Shown here one piece after another: positions 16,423 to 25,613 of a stretch of DNA of 64,000 nucleotides. A program made the translations under genes and the position numbers. Numbering within the stretch: position 1 is the first letter of the stretch; the number at the start of each line of letters is the position of its first letter. The notes below the pieces were generated by a model. That model was not told the DNA's origin. It saw only the letters and a list, made by a program, of their open reading frames with translations, and made no database searches. Origin of the DNA: Vitreoscilla filiformis (GTDB lineage Bacteria > Pseudomonadota > Gammaproteobacteria > Burkholderiales > Burkholderiaceae_C); NCBI RefSeq assembly GCF_002222655.1, contig NZ_CP022423.1, positions 992,001-1,056,000 on the forward strand, written 5' to 3'.

Positions 16423-18429
16423 ATGGCCACCACCCTCGAAGTTGTTCTGTTGTACTTGGTTGCGGCTGTGGCCGGCGTTGTGGCCTGTCGCAGTTTGAAG
16501 CTGCCGCCGATGTTGGGCTACTTGGCCGTCGGGGTGCTGATCGGCCCCAACGCCCTGGCCTTGGCCAAGGATTCTGCTGGCGTCAAATACCTGGCCGAAT
16601 TCGGGGTGGTGTTCCTCATGTTCGTCATTGGGCTGGAGTTCAACCTGCCCAAGCTGCGCAGCATGCGCACCTTGGTGTTTGGCCTGGGGCTGTCCCAAGT
16701 GGCGCTGACCACGTTGGGTGCTGTGCTGGGCAACATGCTGCTGACGTGGCTGTATACCGCCCTGGGGCGCGCTTGGGAGCTGAGTTGGCAAGGGGCGCTG
16801 GTGCTGGGATCGGCCATGGCGATGTCGTCCACCGCCATTGTGGTCAAGCTGATGGCCGAGCGGTTGGAGCTGGAATCGGAGCACGGCAAGCGGGTCATCG
16901 GGGTGCTGCTGTTCCAGGATTTGGCCGTGGTGCCGTTGCTGGTGCTCATCCCCGCGCTGGGTGACCAGGTGCGCGAAATGGCCGTGGCGATGGGCTTGGC
17001 CCTGCTCAAGGCCAGCGTGCTGTTGACCCTGTTGCTGGTCGGCGGCCAGCGGGTGATGCGCTGGTGGCTCACCTTGGTGGTCAAGCACAAGAGCGAAGAG
17101 TTGTTCATCCTCAACCTGCTGCTCATCACCTTGGGGCTGGCTTGGGTGACGGAACATGCGGGGCTGTCCCTGGCGTTGGGCGCGTTTGTGGCGGGCATGT
17201 TGGTGGCTGAGACCGAGTTCAAGCACCAGGTCGAGACCGACATCCGACCCTTCCATGATGTGCTGCTGGGCCTGTTCTTCATCACCATCGGCATGAAGCT
17301 GGATTGGCACCCCGTGTGGGAACAATGGCTGTTGGTGCTGCTGTTGACCACCTTGCCCGTGTTGGCCAAGTCGGTCATGGTGGCGGGGCTGGCGTGGGCA
17401 TTCCGGGCGCCGCCGGGGGTGGCGATCCGCACGGGGTTGTACTTGGCCCAGGCGGGGGAGTTCGGTTTCGTGTTGCTGACCCTGGGGGCGGCTGAGGGCC
17501 TGATTGCGCACAAGTGGCTCAGTCCGGTGTTGGCGTCGATGGTGCTGTCCATGTTGGCGACGCCCTTCGTCATCATGGTGAGCAATGCGATCGTCGTGCG
17601 GCTGGCGGCCAGTGACTGGTTGATGCAATCGGTTCAACTGACGACGATTGCCAAAAAATCCATCCGCACGCAGGCCCACGTGATCATTTGCGGCTACGGG
17701 CGCAGCGGCCAAAACCTGGCGCGGCTGCTGGGCAAGGAAAACATCCCCTACATGGCCCTCGACCTCGATCCGGATCGGGTGCGACAAGCTGCTGCCGCCG
17801 GGCAAAGCGTGGTGTTCGGGGACGCCGCCCGGCTGCAAAGCCTCACCGCCGCCGGATTGGCACGCGCCAGCGCGGTGGTCATCACCTACCAAGATACCCC
17901 TTCGGCTCTGAAAATTTTGCAACTGGTGCGGGAGCGTGCGCCGCAGGTGCCCGTGGTCGTGCGCACCTTGGACGATTCAGATTTGAGCAAACTGCGCGCC
18001 GCTGGGGCCACCGAAGTGGTGCCCGAGGCGCTGGAAGGGTCGCTCATGCTGGCCAGCCACGCGCTGGCGCTGGTGGGGGTGCCGATGCGCCGGGTGATCC
18101 GCATCGCCCGCGATGCCCGGGATGCCCGTTACAGCCTGCTGCGGGGCTACTTTCACGGCGCCGATGACGATCTCACCAGCGAGGAGCGCGACCAAGAGCG
18201 GCTGCGCACCCTGAGCCTGCCCCCTGGAGCGGCCTGTGTGGGCAAGCGCCTGGCGGATCAGGCGTTGTACACCTTGGGGGTGCAGGTGGTGTCGGTGCGC
18301 CGGGCCGACGGCCATGTTGAAACCCCCAACGAAACCTTGGTGCTGGCCAGCGGGGATACGCTGGTGCTGTCCGGCTTGCCCGAGGCGCTGGCTTTGGCAG
18401 AAACCAAGTTGTTAACGGGACGACGCTGA
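16423..18429 (+). CDS. CPA2 family monovalent cation:proton antiporter (KefB/YbaL-like)
   Basis: The 668-residue protein has about twelve membrane helices (1-380) with the Na/H-exchanger marks LGYLAVGVLIGP and GLEFNLPKL. A cytoplasmic TrkA-N (RCK) domain follows with a dinucleotide loop VIICGYGRSGQNLARLL near 420-440, and then a TrkA-C domain. This architecture fits glutathione- or nucleotide-gated K+/H+ efflux. The ATG at 16423 is the first plausible start; two TTG codons precede it. A gene of this family divergent from kdsD is common in Burkholderiales. Confidence 0.9.
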   Translation: MATTLEVVLLYLVAAVAGVVACRSLKLPPMLGYLAVGVLIGPNALALAKDSAGVKYLAEFGVVFLMFVIGLEFNLPKLRSMRTLVFGLGLSQVALTTLGAVLGNMLLTWLYTALGRAWELSWQGALVLGSAMAMSSTAIVVKLMAERLELESEHGKRVIGVLLFQDLAVVPLLVLIPALGDQVREMAVAMGLALLKASVLLTLLLVGGQRVMRWWLTLVVKHKSEELFILNLLLITLGLAWVTEHAGLSLALGAFVAGMLVAETEFKHQVETDIRPFHDVLLGLFFITIGMKLDWHPVWEQWLLVLLLTTLPVLAKSVMVAGLAWAFRAPPGVAIRTGLYLAQAGEFGFVLLTLGAAEGLIAHKWLSPVLASMVLSMLATPFVIMVSNAIVVRLAASDWLMQSVQLTTIAKKSIRTQAHVIICGYGRSGQNLARLLGKENIPYMALDLDPDRVRQAAAAGQSVVFGDAARLQSLTAAGLARASAVVITYQDTPSALKILQLVRERAPQVPVVVRTLDDSDLSKLRAAGATEVVPEALEGSLMLASHALALVGVPMRRVIRIARDARDARYSLLRGYFHGADDDLTSEERDQERLRTLSLPPGAACVGKRLADQALYTLGVQVVSVRRADGHVETPNETLVLASGDTLVLSGLPEALALAETKLLTGRR

Positions 18430-18435
18430 CGCCAA

Positions 18436-18975
18436 TCAGAACGGGATGTCGTCGTCCATGTCATCGAAACTGGTGGCGGGTTTCGGTGCGCTTGCCGGGC
18501 GGGCCACTGGCGCCGGTGCGGCCATGGCCGGTGCCGGGCGGGCCACCGCCGGACGGGCGGGACGGCTCGGCGCAGCCTCTGCACCACCGCCGTAACCGCC
18601 ACCGTAGCTGCTGCCGGCCTCATCACCGCCGCCCATCGAGTCCCGCCCGCCGAGCAGTTGCATCGAGTCGGCCACGATCTCGGTGGTGTAACGGTCATGG
18701 CCGTCTTTGTCCTGCCACTTGCGGGTCTTGAGGCGGCCTTCGATGTAGCACGAGCGGCCTTTTTTCAGGTATTCCCCCGCGATTTCCGCCAAACGGTCGT
18801 ACAGCACCACCGAGTGCCATTCGGTTTCCTCCATGCGCTCGCCGCTGTTGCGATCTTTCCAGTTGCGGGTGGTGGCCAGGCGCAGGCTGCACACGGCGGC
18901 GCCGTTGGCGGTGTAGCGCACCTCCGGGTCACGGCCAAGATTGCCGATGAGGATGACTTTGTTGATCGAGGCCAT
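18436..18975 (-). CDS. ssb: Single-stranded DNA-binding protein
   Basis: The 179-residue protein has an N-terminal OB-fold (about 1-110) beginning [16 protein letters not shown], a Gly- and Pro/Ala-rich linker, and the acidic tip DDDIPF that binds partner proteins. It coats single-stranded DNA during replication and repair. The ATG at 18975 has a GCAGGAG ribosome site. It converges on the antiporter gene with only six bases between stop codons. Confidence 0.96.
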   Translation of the reverse strand: MASINKVILIGNLGRDPEVRYTANGAAVCSLRLATTRNWKDRNSGERMEETEWHSVVLYDRLAEIAGEYLKKGRSCYIEGRLKTRKWQDKDGHDRYTTEIVADSMQLLGGRDSMGGGDEAGSSYGGGYGGGAEAAPSRPARPAVARPAPAMAAPAPVARPASAPKPATSFDDMDDDIPF

Positions 18976-19024
18976 GAGGCGCACTCCTGCGGAGGGTAAA
19001 AAAGACGGAACATCAGAAAACAAG

Positions 19025-19041
19025 GCGGCGGATTTTGCCGC
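19025..19041 (-). terminator. Possible terminator of the lipid-modification operon
   Basis: On the minus strand GCGGC-AAAATCC-GCCGC is followed by CTTGTTTTC, between the end of the operon (19084) and ssb. The stem is only five base pairs and the U-tract is imperfect, so this is a weak call. Confidence 0.4.
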
Positions 19042-19083
19042 ACCCCTTGCCTCCCAGCGTCCGCTGCGTACAGGATTCTCCCC

Positions 19084-19521
19084 TCACTGGGGTGCCGCCA
19101 GGCGACGGCGCAGCCAACGCACCACCCCACCCAAGCCGGGGAGTTTGGCGTACAGCTCCTCAGCGGTGTCCCAGTAATCGCGGTGCAGCACGATCCGGCC
19201 ATCGTCCCCAAAACGCAAGTAACTGGCCCCATGCAGGGTGAAGGCCCATCCCCGCGCCCGGCCATGAAAATCCCAGGTGAGGAACGCCTCTTGCCCCTGT
19301 CGCACCCGCGTATGCACCACAAAACGTGGTGCTTCCAGCACGTCGAACATGTGGCGGAAGATGCGTTGCAAGGCGGCAAGCCCCTGCACCTCTTGGAAGG
19401 GGTCTTTGAACACCACCGTCGGGTGGTAGTGCGCGCCCAGTTGCACCAAGGTGTCGGGGCGCAGGTGTTCGAAAAAATGCGCCAGACGGGCGAGGGTGGG
19501 GTCTTCTTCGGCGGTGTCCAT
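19084..19521 (-). CDS. NTF2-like (SnoaL-type) protein
   Basis: The 145-residue protein shows an NTF2-like cone fold: an N-terminal helix, YHPTVVFKDPFQEV, then alternating strands ending in LHRDYWDTAEELY. Members of this family near SDR and cyclopropane-synthase genes in proteobacteria have no known enzyme activity. The ATG at 19521 is chosen over a GTG at 19539 that would overlap the SDR stop. It is the last gene of the operon that begins near 25.6 kb. Confidence 0.75.
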   Translation of the reverse strand: MDTAEEDPTLARLAHFFEHLRPDTLVQLGAHYHPTVVFKDPFQEVQGLAALQRIFRHMFDVLEAPRFVVHTRVRQGQEAFLTWDFHGRARGWAFTLHGASYLRFGDDGRIVLHRDYWDTAEELYAKLPGLGGVVRWLRRRLAAPQ

Positions 19522-19531
19522 GGCAGCATCC

Positions 19532-20323
19532 TCACGCACCGGTGATGCGGCGCACCAGGGCTTCGTATCCTCGCATGGGCAGGCAGCCTAGCGCCTTGAG
19601 GGTGTAGCTGAAGCGTCGCGGGAAGTGAATCTCAAAATCCCCGCGAGCCCAGCCGGCCAAAATGGCTTGGGCCGCTTGCGTCGGGGTTTGCAGGGCGGGC
19701 ATGGTGAAGTCGTTCTGCGCCGTCAGCGGGGTGGCGACGAACCCAGGATTGACGAGCGACACCCCCAAACCCAGCGGCGCCAACTCCAAATGCAGCCCTT
19801 GGGCCAAATGGATCAGCGCCGCCTTGGTCGGCCCATAAGCCAGCGCCTTGGGCAATGCCCGGTAACCCGCCACACTGCCCACCACACACACATGCCCGCT
19901 GGCTTGCGCTCGCAACCGTGGCAAAACCGCCGCCAGCACATGCAGCGTGCCCAGGTAGTTGACCTCCCAGTGGCGCCGGATCACGGCCAAATCAAAGTCG
20001 CTGACCCCCATCGGCGTGTAGGTGCCTGCGCACATCACCACCATGTCCAAGCGGGGCAGCAGGGCTTGCGCTTGCGGCGCAGCCAGGGCCACCGCTGCGG
20101 CATCGGTGACATCCAGTGCCAGCGTGCGCAGCGCTGGATGGCTGCCCGCCAACCCCACCAGCGCCGCAGAGGGACGGGCCGACACCACCACCTGCGCCCC
20201 TTGTGCCAACAGGGCGTCGGCCAGAGCGCGGCCAATCCCGGTGGAGGCTCCCACCAACCACACCCCCCGCCCGTGCCAATCGCGCAGCGGTGGATTCAAT
20301 GGCGCCCACAAACCCATGGCCAT
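19532..20323 (-). CDS. Short-chain dehydrogenase/reductase
   Basis: The 263-residue protein has the SDR cofactor loop GASTGIGRAL near 27, VMCAGTYTP as the NAG-like motif, and an active site with Ser in VGSVAGY and AYGPTKAAL (YxxxK). The C-terminal part HFPRRFSYTLKALG is typical of the SDR type found in light- or singlet-oxygen-related cyclopropane-synthase clusters. The substrate is unknown but probably lipid. It lies 10 bases upstream of the NTF2-like gene and 5 bases after DUF3833. Confidence 0.88.
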   Translation of the reverse strand: MAMGLWAPLNPPLRDWHGRGVWLVGASTGIGRALADALLAQGAQVVVSARPSAALVGLAGSHPALRTLALDVTDAAAVALAAPQAQALLPRLDMVVMCAGTYTPMGVSDFDLAVIRRHWEVNYLGTLHVLAAVLPRLRAQASGHVCVVGSVAGYRALPKALAYGPTKAALIHLAQGLHLELAPLGLGVSLVNPGFVATPLTAQNDFTMPALQTPTQAAQAILAGWARGDFEIHFPRRFSYTLKALGCLPMRGYEALVRRITGA

Positions 20324-20328
20324 GCTCC

Positions 20329-20886
20329 TCAGAGTTTGTGAAAGGCCAACGTCACCTCACCCAGGCGAATGCCCCATTTGCTCATCACCGCTTTGTTGAG
20401 CATGACGCGGTCATCCATCAGGAACATCCAGTCGTCAAACTGCACCTCCCAGGTGCGGCCATCCACGTTCAGCGCCAAGGTGTAGCGCCAGCGCAGGGCA
20501 TTGCCGGCAGCATCGCCCTGGGCCTCGCCGACCACGTCCGCCGCCCGGCCGCTGTATCGACCGTCTGGGCCTTTGCGCAAATGCCAAACGCGGCGCTCGG
20601 TATGGCCGTCGCTGTAGCGGAAGTCTTCTTCCAGCACGCCTTCATCGCCTTGCCAGCGGCCCACCATGTCCACGGTGAAGCGCTTGACCACCCGCCCCGA
20701 TCGGTCGGTGAACAGGCCGTGGGCCACCAATCGGCCATTGAAATACTGAGCCAGGTCGAGCCGAGGGGTTTCCTGGGCGTAATCGGTGGGCTGTGGGCCG
20801 GCGCATCCTGCCAGCAGGGCCAGCCCTGCCAGCAAGGTCGAGCGGCGCAGGGGACGCCACGGGGCGGGGGTGGAAACGTCAGTCAT
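20329..20886 (-). CDS. DUF3833 family lipoprotein
   Basis: The 185-residue protein has a Tat/Sec-like N-terminus (PLRRSTLLAGLALLAGC) with a lipobox ending at Cys28. The body (YFNGRLVAHGLFTDRSGR, GVLEEDFRYSDG, WMFLMDD) is DUF3833, which is recurrent beside cyclopropane-synthase and DUF1365 genes. The function is unknown; an envelope lipid-binding role is a guess. The ATG at 20886 overlaps the MFS gene end by eight bases, suggesting coupling. Confidence 0.85.
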   Translation of the reverse strand: MTDVSTPAPWRPLRRSTLLAGLALLAGCAGPQPTDYAQETPRLDLAQYFNGRLVAHGLFTDRSGRVVKRFTVDMVGRWQGDEGVLEEDFRYSDGHTERRVWHLRKGPDGRYSGRAADVVGEAQGDAAGNALRWRYTLALNVDGRTWEVQFDDWMFLMDDRVMLNKAVMSKWGIRLGEVTLAFHKL

Positions 20887-22183
20887 GGGGCAGCTCCTTG
20901 GAAGGTTGAAAGGCCGGATCGCGGGACAGCCACCACAGCAGCCCTCCCGCCAGGCTCTTGAGCACACAGGGCAACACGGCGTAGCCCAGCACCAGGGGCG
21001 TCAGTCCGAGCGCGTTGGCTGGGGGGGCGTCCGGCTGGCCGGGTTGGTAGCCCAGGCTGGCCAGCAGGGGCAACGCCATGCCGGCGGCCAAGGCCAGACT
21101 CAACTTGCCGGTGAACTGCCACCAGCCAAACCACAGCCCTTCGGCTTGGCCTGCTTGTCCGGCGCGGCGCAGCAGTCCGGCCAGCAGGGCGGGGGGCACA
21201 CTCAGGTCGGCCCCCTGTGCCAGTCCACACACCAGACAAACGACCGCGAACGCCGCCACGTCGCCGGCGCCCAAACGGGCTGCGCTGACAAAACCCACCA
21301 CCGCCAGCGCCATGCCGGCACCCCAGGCGCCCACCAGTCCGATGCGCGACACCCCCCGCACCCACAACGGCAGCGACAGCGCCGCCGCACCAAAATACAG
21401 CGCCAGCAGCCAAGGCGCGGCTTCGGGCGCCGCCAGCCGGTCGCGGATGAAAAACAGCACCAGCGTGGCGGGCAGCGCACTGGCCAGCCCGTTCAGGCCG
21501 TACACCCCGAGCAAGCGACGCAGCGGGGCATGGGCCAGTGGTGCCCACGACGTTCGCCCATTCGGCGGGGATGAGGCCCCTGTCCCGGTGGGTTGCGGCC
21601 AGGGCTGGTGCCACAACAGCCCCATCCCCAGCCCGAGCCCGATGGCCAGTGCCCCGGTGCTGGCCTCTAAACCAAGGGTGGCCGGCAGCACACTGGCACA
21701 CAGAACCCCCAGCAATGCCCAACCCTCGCGCCAGGCGACGACGCGGGTGCGCTGAGTGGCGTCACCGCCCTGCCGGGCGCCCCAGGCTTGGTGCAGCACC
21801 GTGAGTCCACCGTGGGCCAGCGAACACAGCATCAGCATGGCCGCCGCCCAAGCCAACAGCCACGCCGGATCACCGCGCCATGGCATCGGCGGAAAAAACA
21901 GCCCTGTGAACGCCAGCGCCAGCCCGCCTGCCATGCCCCACGCCAAAGCACGCAAACGGCGCGGATGCGCAAACCACGCATCCACTTGGCGACCGATCCA
22001 AGGGTCGATCCACGCATCCAACAGGCGCACGCCCAGCAAGGTCAGCCCCAGCGGAGCCAAGGGCACGGCCAACTCGCGGGCGTAGTGGTCGGGCAGCACT
22101 ACGTAGAGCGGCAGTGCCGCGAAGGCCAGCGGCCAGCCCAGCAGCCCGTAGGCCCAGCCGCCCACGGGCGTGGTGGGTGTCAT
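20879..22183 (-). CDS. MFS transporter (MFS_2/GPH-like)
   Basis: The 434-residue protein has about twelve membrane segments. The loop after the second helix (RLLDAWIDPWIGRQVDAW) is the DxxxDPxxG-type signature of the GPH/MFS_2 branch, used by sugar symporters and by lysophospholipid transporters of the MFSD2 type. In a lipid-modification operon a lipid substrate is more likely than a sugar; this is inference. It lies four bases downstream of the cyclopropane-synthase stop. Confidence 0.85.
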   Translation of the reverse strand: MTPTTPVGGWAYGLLGWPLAFAALPLYVVLPDHYARELAVPLAPLGLTLLGVRLLDAWIDPWIGRQVDAWFAHPRRLRALAWGMAGGLALAFTGLFFPPMPWRGDPAWLLAWAAAMLMLCSLAHGGLTVLHQAWGARQGGDATQRTRVVAWREGWALLGVLCASVLPATLGLEASTGALAIGLGLGMGLLWHQPWPQPTGTGASSPPNGRTSWAPLAHAPLRRLLGVYGLNGLASALPATLVLFFIRDRLAAPEAAPWLLALYFGAAALSLPLWVRGVSRIGLVGAWGAGMALAVVGFVSAARLGAGDVAAFAVVCLVCGLAQGADLSVPPALLAGLLRRAGQAGQAEGLWFGWWQFTGKLSLALAAGMALPLLASLGYQPGQPDAPPANALGLTPLVLGYAVLPCVLKSLAGGLLWWLSRDPAFQPSKELPHD

Positions 22184-22186
22184 GGC

Positions 22187-23398
22187 TCAGTCTCGCACCA
22201 GGGTGAACTGCATCACGTCCGTGGTGCCTGCATCAAAAGCCGCCTCACAGTAGGCGAGGTAAAACTCCCACAGGCGCAAAAACTCCGGCCCGAAACCCTG
22301 CGCCCGAACGGCGGGTTCTTGACGAATGAAGGCATGGCGCCAGCGCCGCAGCGTCTCTGCGTAGTCGGGGCCGAAGGCCAACTCGCGCACCACGCGCAGC
22401 CCCGCACGTTCGGCCGCCGCCCGGAACACCGCTGGGCTGGGCAGCAGCCCACCGGGGAAGACGTACTGCTGGATGAAGTCCGTGCCGCTGCGGTAGCGGG
22501 GAAACAAGTCGTCGCGGATGGTGATGCTCTGCACACAAGCGCGTCCCCCGGGGCGGAGCTGGCGCCGCAGCGTGTCGAAGAACTGCGGCCAGTACGCTTC
22601 GCCCACGGCTTCGAACATTTCGATGGACACGACGCCGTCGTAAGGGCCATCGTCGATGTCTCGGTAATCTTGCAAGCGCAGCGTCGCCCGGTCGGACAGC
22701 CCTTGGCAGGCCAAACGCTCCTGCGCCCACGCCAGTTGCGCCGGAGACAGCGTCACCCCTGTGAGTTGCACGTCGCGCCGGGCGGCGTATTCGGCCATGG
22801 CGCCCCAGCCGCAGCCGATTTCCAGCACCCGTCCGCCCGGGGTCACGCCCAGCTCATCCAGCGCCCGCTTCATCTTGGCCCGCTGCGCCACCGCCAGAGA
22901 CTGCTCGAACTGGCCTTCGAACCATGCGCTCGAATAGTTCATCGACCCATCCAGCCACAGCCGGTAGAAGTCATTGCCCAGGTCGTAATGGGCGAGGATG
23001 TTGCGCCGGCTGCCGCTGCGCGAATTGCGCCGCCACAGGTGGCGCAGCCGGTAAAACCAGCGCCCCCACACCTTGCCATACACCGCTGATTCCAGCGCCT
23101 CGCGATTCGCCAGGCACAAGCGCAGCAAGGCCGGTAAGTCCGGGCTGTGCCAGCGCCCCAGGATGTAGGCTTCACCCAGCCCGACATCCCCCGAGCGCAG
23201 CACCTCGGCACACCAGCCCCAGTCGGACACGTGCAACGCGGCCCGAGGGGCATCGCCCTGACCGAAGCGCAACATCCGGCCATCGGGCGTTTGCAGATCC
23301 AAGGTGCCCACGCGCAGGCGGGCCAGCAAGTTGAGCAACTGGCGTGCGGCGTGCGGCAGTCCAGCGGGCAGGGCCAGGGAGACCGTGGTGGTGTTCAT
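22187..23398 (-). CDS. Cyclopropane-fatty-acyl-phospholipid synthase family methyltransferase
   Basis: The 403-residue protein has the CFA synthase N-terminal domain, then HYDLGNDFYRLWLDGSMNYS (137-156) and the SAM-binding loop VLEIGCGWGAMAEYA (191-205). EAVGEAYWPQFF and YLAYCEAAFD follow near the C-terminus. It should add a methylene or methyl group from SAM to unsaturated acyl chains of membrane phospholipids. The ATG overlaps the DUF1365 stop by four bases. DUF1365 and FAD-oxidoreductase partners upstream suggest a specialised product, possibly branched or furan-type acyl chains. Confidence 0.9.
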   Translation of the reverse strand: MNTTTVSLALPAGLPHAARQLLNLLARLRVGTLDLQTPDGRMLRFGQGDAPRAALHVSDWGWCAEVLRSGDVGLGEAYILGRWHSPDLPALLRLCLANREALESAVYGKVWGRWFYRLRHLWRRNSRSGSRRNILAHYDLGNDFYRLWLDGSMNYSSAWFEGQFEQSLAVAQRAKMKRALDELGVTPGGRVLEIGCGWGAMAEYAARRDVQLTGVTLSPAQLAWAQERLACQGLSDRATLRLQDYRDIDDGPYDGVVSIEMFEAVGEAYWPQFFDTLRRQLRPGGRACVQSITIRDDLFPRYRSGTDFIQQYVFPGGLLPSPAVFRAAAERAGLRVVRELAFGPDYAETLRRWRHAFIRQEPAVRAQGFGPEFLRLWEFYLAYCEAAFDAGTTDVMQFTLVRD

Positions 23399-24231
23399 CG
23401 TGGAGTCCCAGAGGAGAGCGAAGGGCCGCCCGTCGTGCGACGGCCGGGGTGGGGCACCACCGGCACCCGTGCCCACCACAGCCGCAGCGCTTGCCAATGG
23501 ATGCGGGCGAACACGCCCAGCGTCATCCAAGGCATGCGCCACAGCGTGCGGCGTTGCACGGCTGGGGTGAGCGGGAAGAGGGTGCCGGACTGGCTGGTCA
23601 GCAGCAGCGGGCCGGTGGCATCGTGATGTTCGATGCGGGCGACCAGGCGGCCAGACGAGGCGCTGCCCGGGGCGGCTGGAATGCGCAGAAAGCGGAAACG
23701 ATAGTCCCCGGCCACTTGGCAGAAGGGGGAGACGTGGAACACCTTGTCGGCCTGCAAAGTTTGCCCCCACGCCAATTCGGACGCGCCCGGCCCCGGACGC
23801 AGCACATACCCATGCCGTTCCCCAAACGTGTTGTTGACCTCGGCAACGATGGCCACCAAAGCGCCGTCGTCCCGGTGGGCATACCAAAAGCTCACGGGTT
23901 TGAAGGCGTAGCCCCACACCCGGGGAAAACATTGGAGCCAGATTTCCCCTGTGGCGTCCCTCACCCCCGATTGGGCGAGAACCCGTTCGATCCACGCCAG
24001 GCTGTCCTCCTCACCCTCGCCGTGATCCGCATCGTGGAACGCCAGCGGAGCCCAGCGGTTGCGGGCCAAGGCCGGCCAGGGTTGGCGCCGCAGTTGGCGC
24101 ATGGGCAGCAGCAGGAAAAACCCCTCGTAGGCAAATGCGTGGTGGGTCGGGCGCAAACGGGTGTGGCGCACCCCGCCCACACCCAACAAGGGCACAGCCG
24201 GCATCGGGGCATCAGGGGAGGTCGAGGTCAT
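23395..24231 (-). CDS. DUF1365 protein
   Basis: The 278-residue protein shows DUF1365 marks: GGVRHTRLRPTHHAF at the start, CFPRVWGYAFKPVSFWYAH in the middle and VFHVSPFCQVAGDYRF later. DUF1365 is nearly always found between an FAD-dependent oxidoreductase and a cyclopropane synthase and is thought to take part in the same acyl-chain modification. Its chemistry is not established. Its stop overlaps the synthase start (ATGA), and it begins 11 bases after the oxidoreductase stop. Confidence 0.88.
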   Translation of the reverse strand: MTSTSPDAPMPAVPLLGVGGVRHTRLRPTHHAFAYEGFFLLLPMRQLRRQPWPALARNRWAPLAFHDADHGEGEEDSLAWIERVLAQSGVRDATGEIWLQCFPRVWGYAFKPVSFWYAHRDDGALVAIVAEVNNTFGERHGYVLRPGPGASELAWGQTLQADKVFHVSPFCQVAGDYRFRFLRIPAAPGSASSGRLVARIEHHDATGPLLLTSQSGTLFPLTPAVQRRTLWRMPWMTLGVFARIHWQALRLWWARVPVVPHPGRRTTGGPSLSSGTPR

Positions 24232-24242
24232 CGCGCTGTGCC

Positions 24243-25613
24243 TCACGCTGCGGCTGGGGTGGCCCCGACCGACATGGGCTGCCAATGCGCCAGCAGCGCT
24301 TGCGCAGCGCGGCGGCCAGACTGCAAACCATCCTCATGGAACCCGTAGCCAGCCCACGCGCCACAAAACCACAGCCCGCGTTGGCCTTGAATGTCGGGCA
24401 GCCGCTGCTGTGCGGCCACGGCGGCGGCGTCGAACACCGGGTGGGCATACTCGATGTCGGCATGGACGCAGCGGGCCTGCGGTTCGCGCACGGGGTTGAG
24501 GGACACCAGCACCGGCTGCGCCCAGGGCAAGGGCTGCAAGCGGTTGAGCAGGTAGTGCAAGCAGACACGCGACTGCTCCTGCCCCAAGTCGGGTGAGCGT
24601 TCGTAGTTCCAGGCGGCCCAAGCCCGGGGGCGTTGGGGCAGCAAGCGGGCGTCGGTGTGCAGCACCGCCCGGTTGGCTTGGTAACGAATCGCCCCCAGCA
24701 CGGCCCGTTCGGCGGCGCTGGCTTGGCCCCCTCGGGCTTGCAGCAGGGCCAGCGCTTGGTCGGCGTGGCAGGCCAAGACCACCGCGTCGAAGCGTTCGCT
24801 GGCCCGGTCGGTGTGAATCCAGACGCCTGCTGCACCCGATCCAGGCGGCAGGGGAACCACCGCCCGCACCGAGGTGGCCGGGCGCACCTCGCAGGTGGCG
24901 GGCAACTGCGCCAACAACCGGCGCACGTACTGGCGCGAACCCCCGCGCACCGTGAACCAGCGGGGGCGGTTGCTCACTTGCAGCAGCCCGTGGTTGTGGC
25001 AAAAACGGATCAGCGTCCCGATGGGGAAACGCAGCATTTGCGCTGTCGGGCACGACCAGATGCAGCCGATCATCGGCAGCAAATAACCTTGCCGAAACGC
25101 CGGGCCAAAGCCATGCCGATCCAAGAAGGCCGCGATGGGTTCGGCCAGTGCGGTGGCTTCGCCGGTCACGGCCAGCGCGGTGGCCAAGCGGTTGAAGCGC
25201 AGGATGTCCGCCAACATGCCCCAAAACGCCGGGCGCAGCAGGTTGGCGCGCTGGGCGAACACGGCACCCAGGTCGGAGCCGCACCACTCCAGCGGGCGGT
25301 TTTCTCCGGGGAGCAGGCCCGGGGCCTGCACGGAAAACGACATGTCCGACGCCGCCGTCTCCACGCCCAGCGACTGAAACAGCTCGATCAAACCCGGATA
25401 GGTGCGTTCGTTGAACACCAAGAAGCCGGTGTCCACCCCGTGGGTGATGCCGTTGAGGGTCAAGTCCAGGGTGTTGGCATGCCCACCGATGTGCGAGGGG
25501 CCGGCGTCGAACAAAGTGACACGGGCTTGCTCACGCAGCGTCCAGACGGCACTCAGCCCGGCGATGCCGCCACCGACCACCGCCACGCGGGGTGCCAGCG
25601 CCAGGGCGTTCAT
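24243..25613 (-). CDS. FAD-dependent amine-oxidase-like oxidoreductase
   Basis: The 456-residue flavoprotein begins with the dinucleotide loop VAVVGGGIAGLSAVWTL (10-26). GPSHIGGHANTLDL and DTGFLVFNERTYPGL follow, and a C-terminal FAD contact reads WFCGAWAGYGFHEDGLQSG. It belongs to the NAD(P)/FAD-dependent group that accompanies DUF1365 and cyclopropane synthase. A fatty-acyl desaturation or oxidation step is likely. The ATG at 25613 overlaps the stop of a small doubtful frame (25610-25948). Frames reading further upstream have no coding character. Confidence 0.9.
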   Translation of the reverse strand: MNALALAPRVAVVGGGIAGLSAVWTLREQARVTLFDAGPSHIGGHANTLDLTLNGITHGVDTGFLVFNERTYPGLIELFQSLGVETAASDMSFSVQAPGLLPGENRPLEWCGSDLGAVFAQRANLLRPAFWGMLADILRFNRLATALAVTGEATALAEPIAAFLDRHGFGPAFRQGYLLPMIGCIWSCPTAQMLRFPIGTLIRFCHNHGLLQVSNRPRWFTVRGGSRQYVRRLLAQLPATCEVRPATSVRAVVPLPPGSGAAGVWIHTDRASERFDAVVLACHADQALALLQARGGQASAAERAVLGAIRYQANRAVLHTDARLLPQRPRAWAAWNYERSPDLGQEQSRVCLHYLLNRLQPLPWAQPVLVSLNPVREPQARCVHADIEYAHPVFDAAAVAAQQRLPDIQGQRGLWFCGAWAGYGFHEDGLQSGRRAAQALLAHWQPMSVGATPAAA

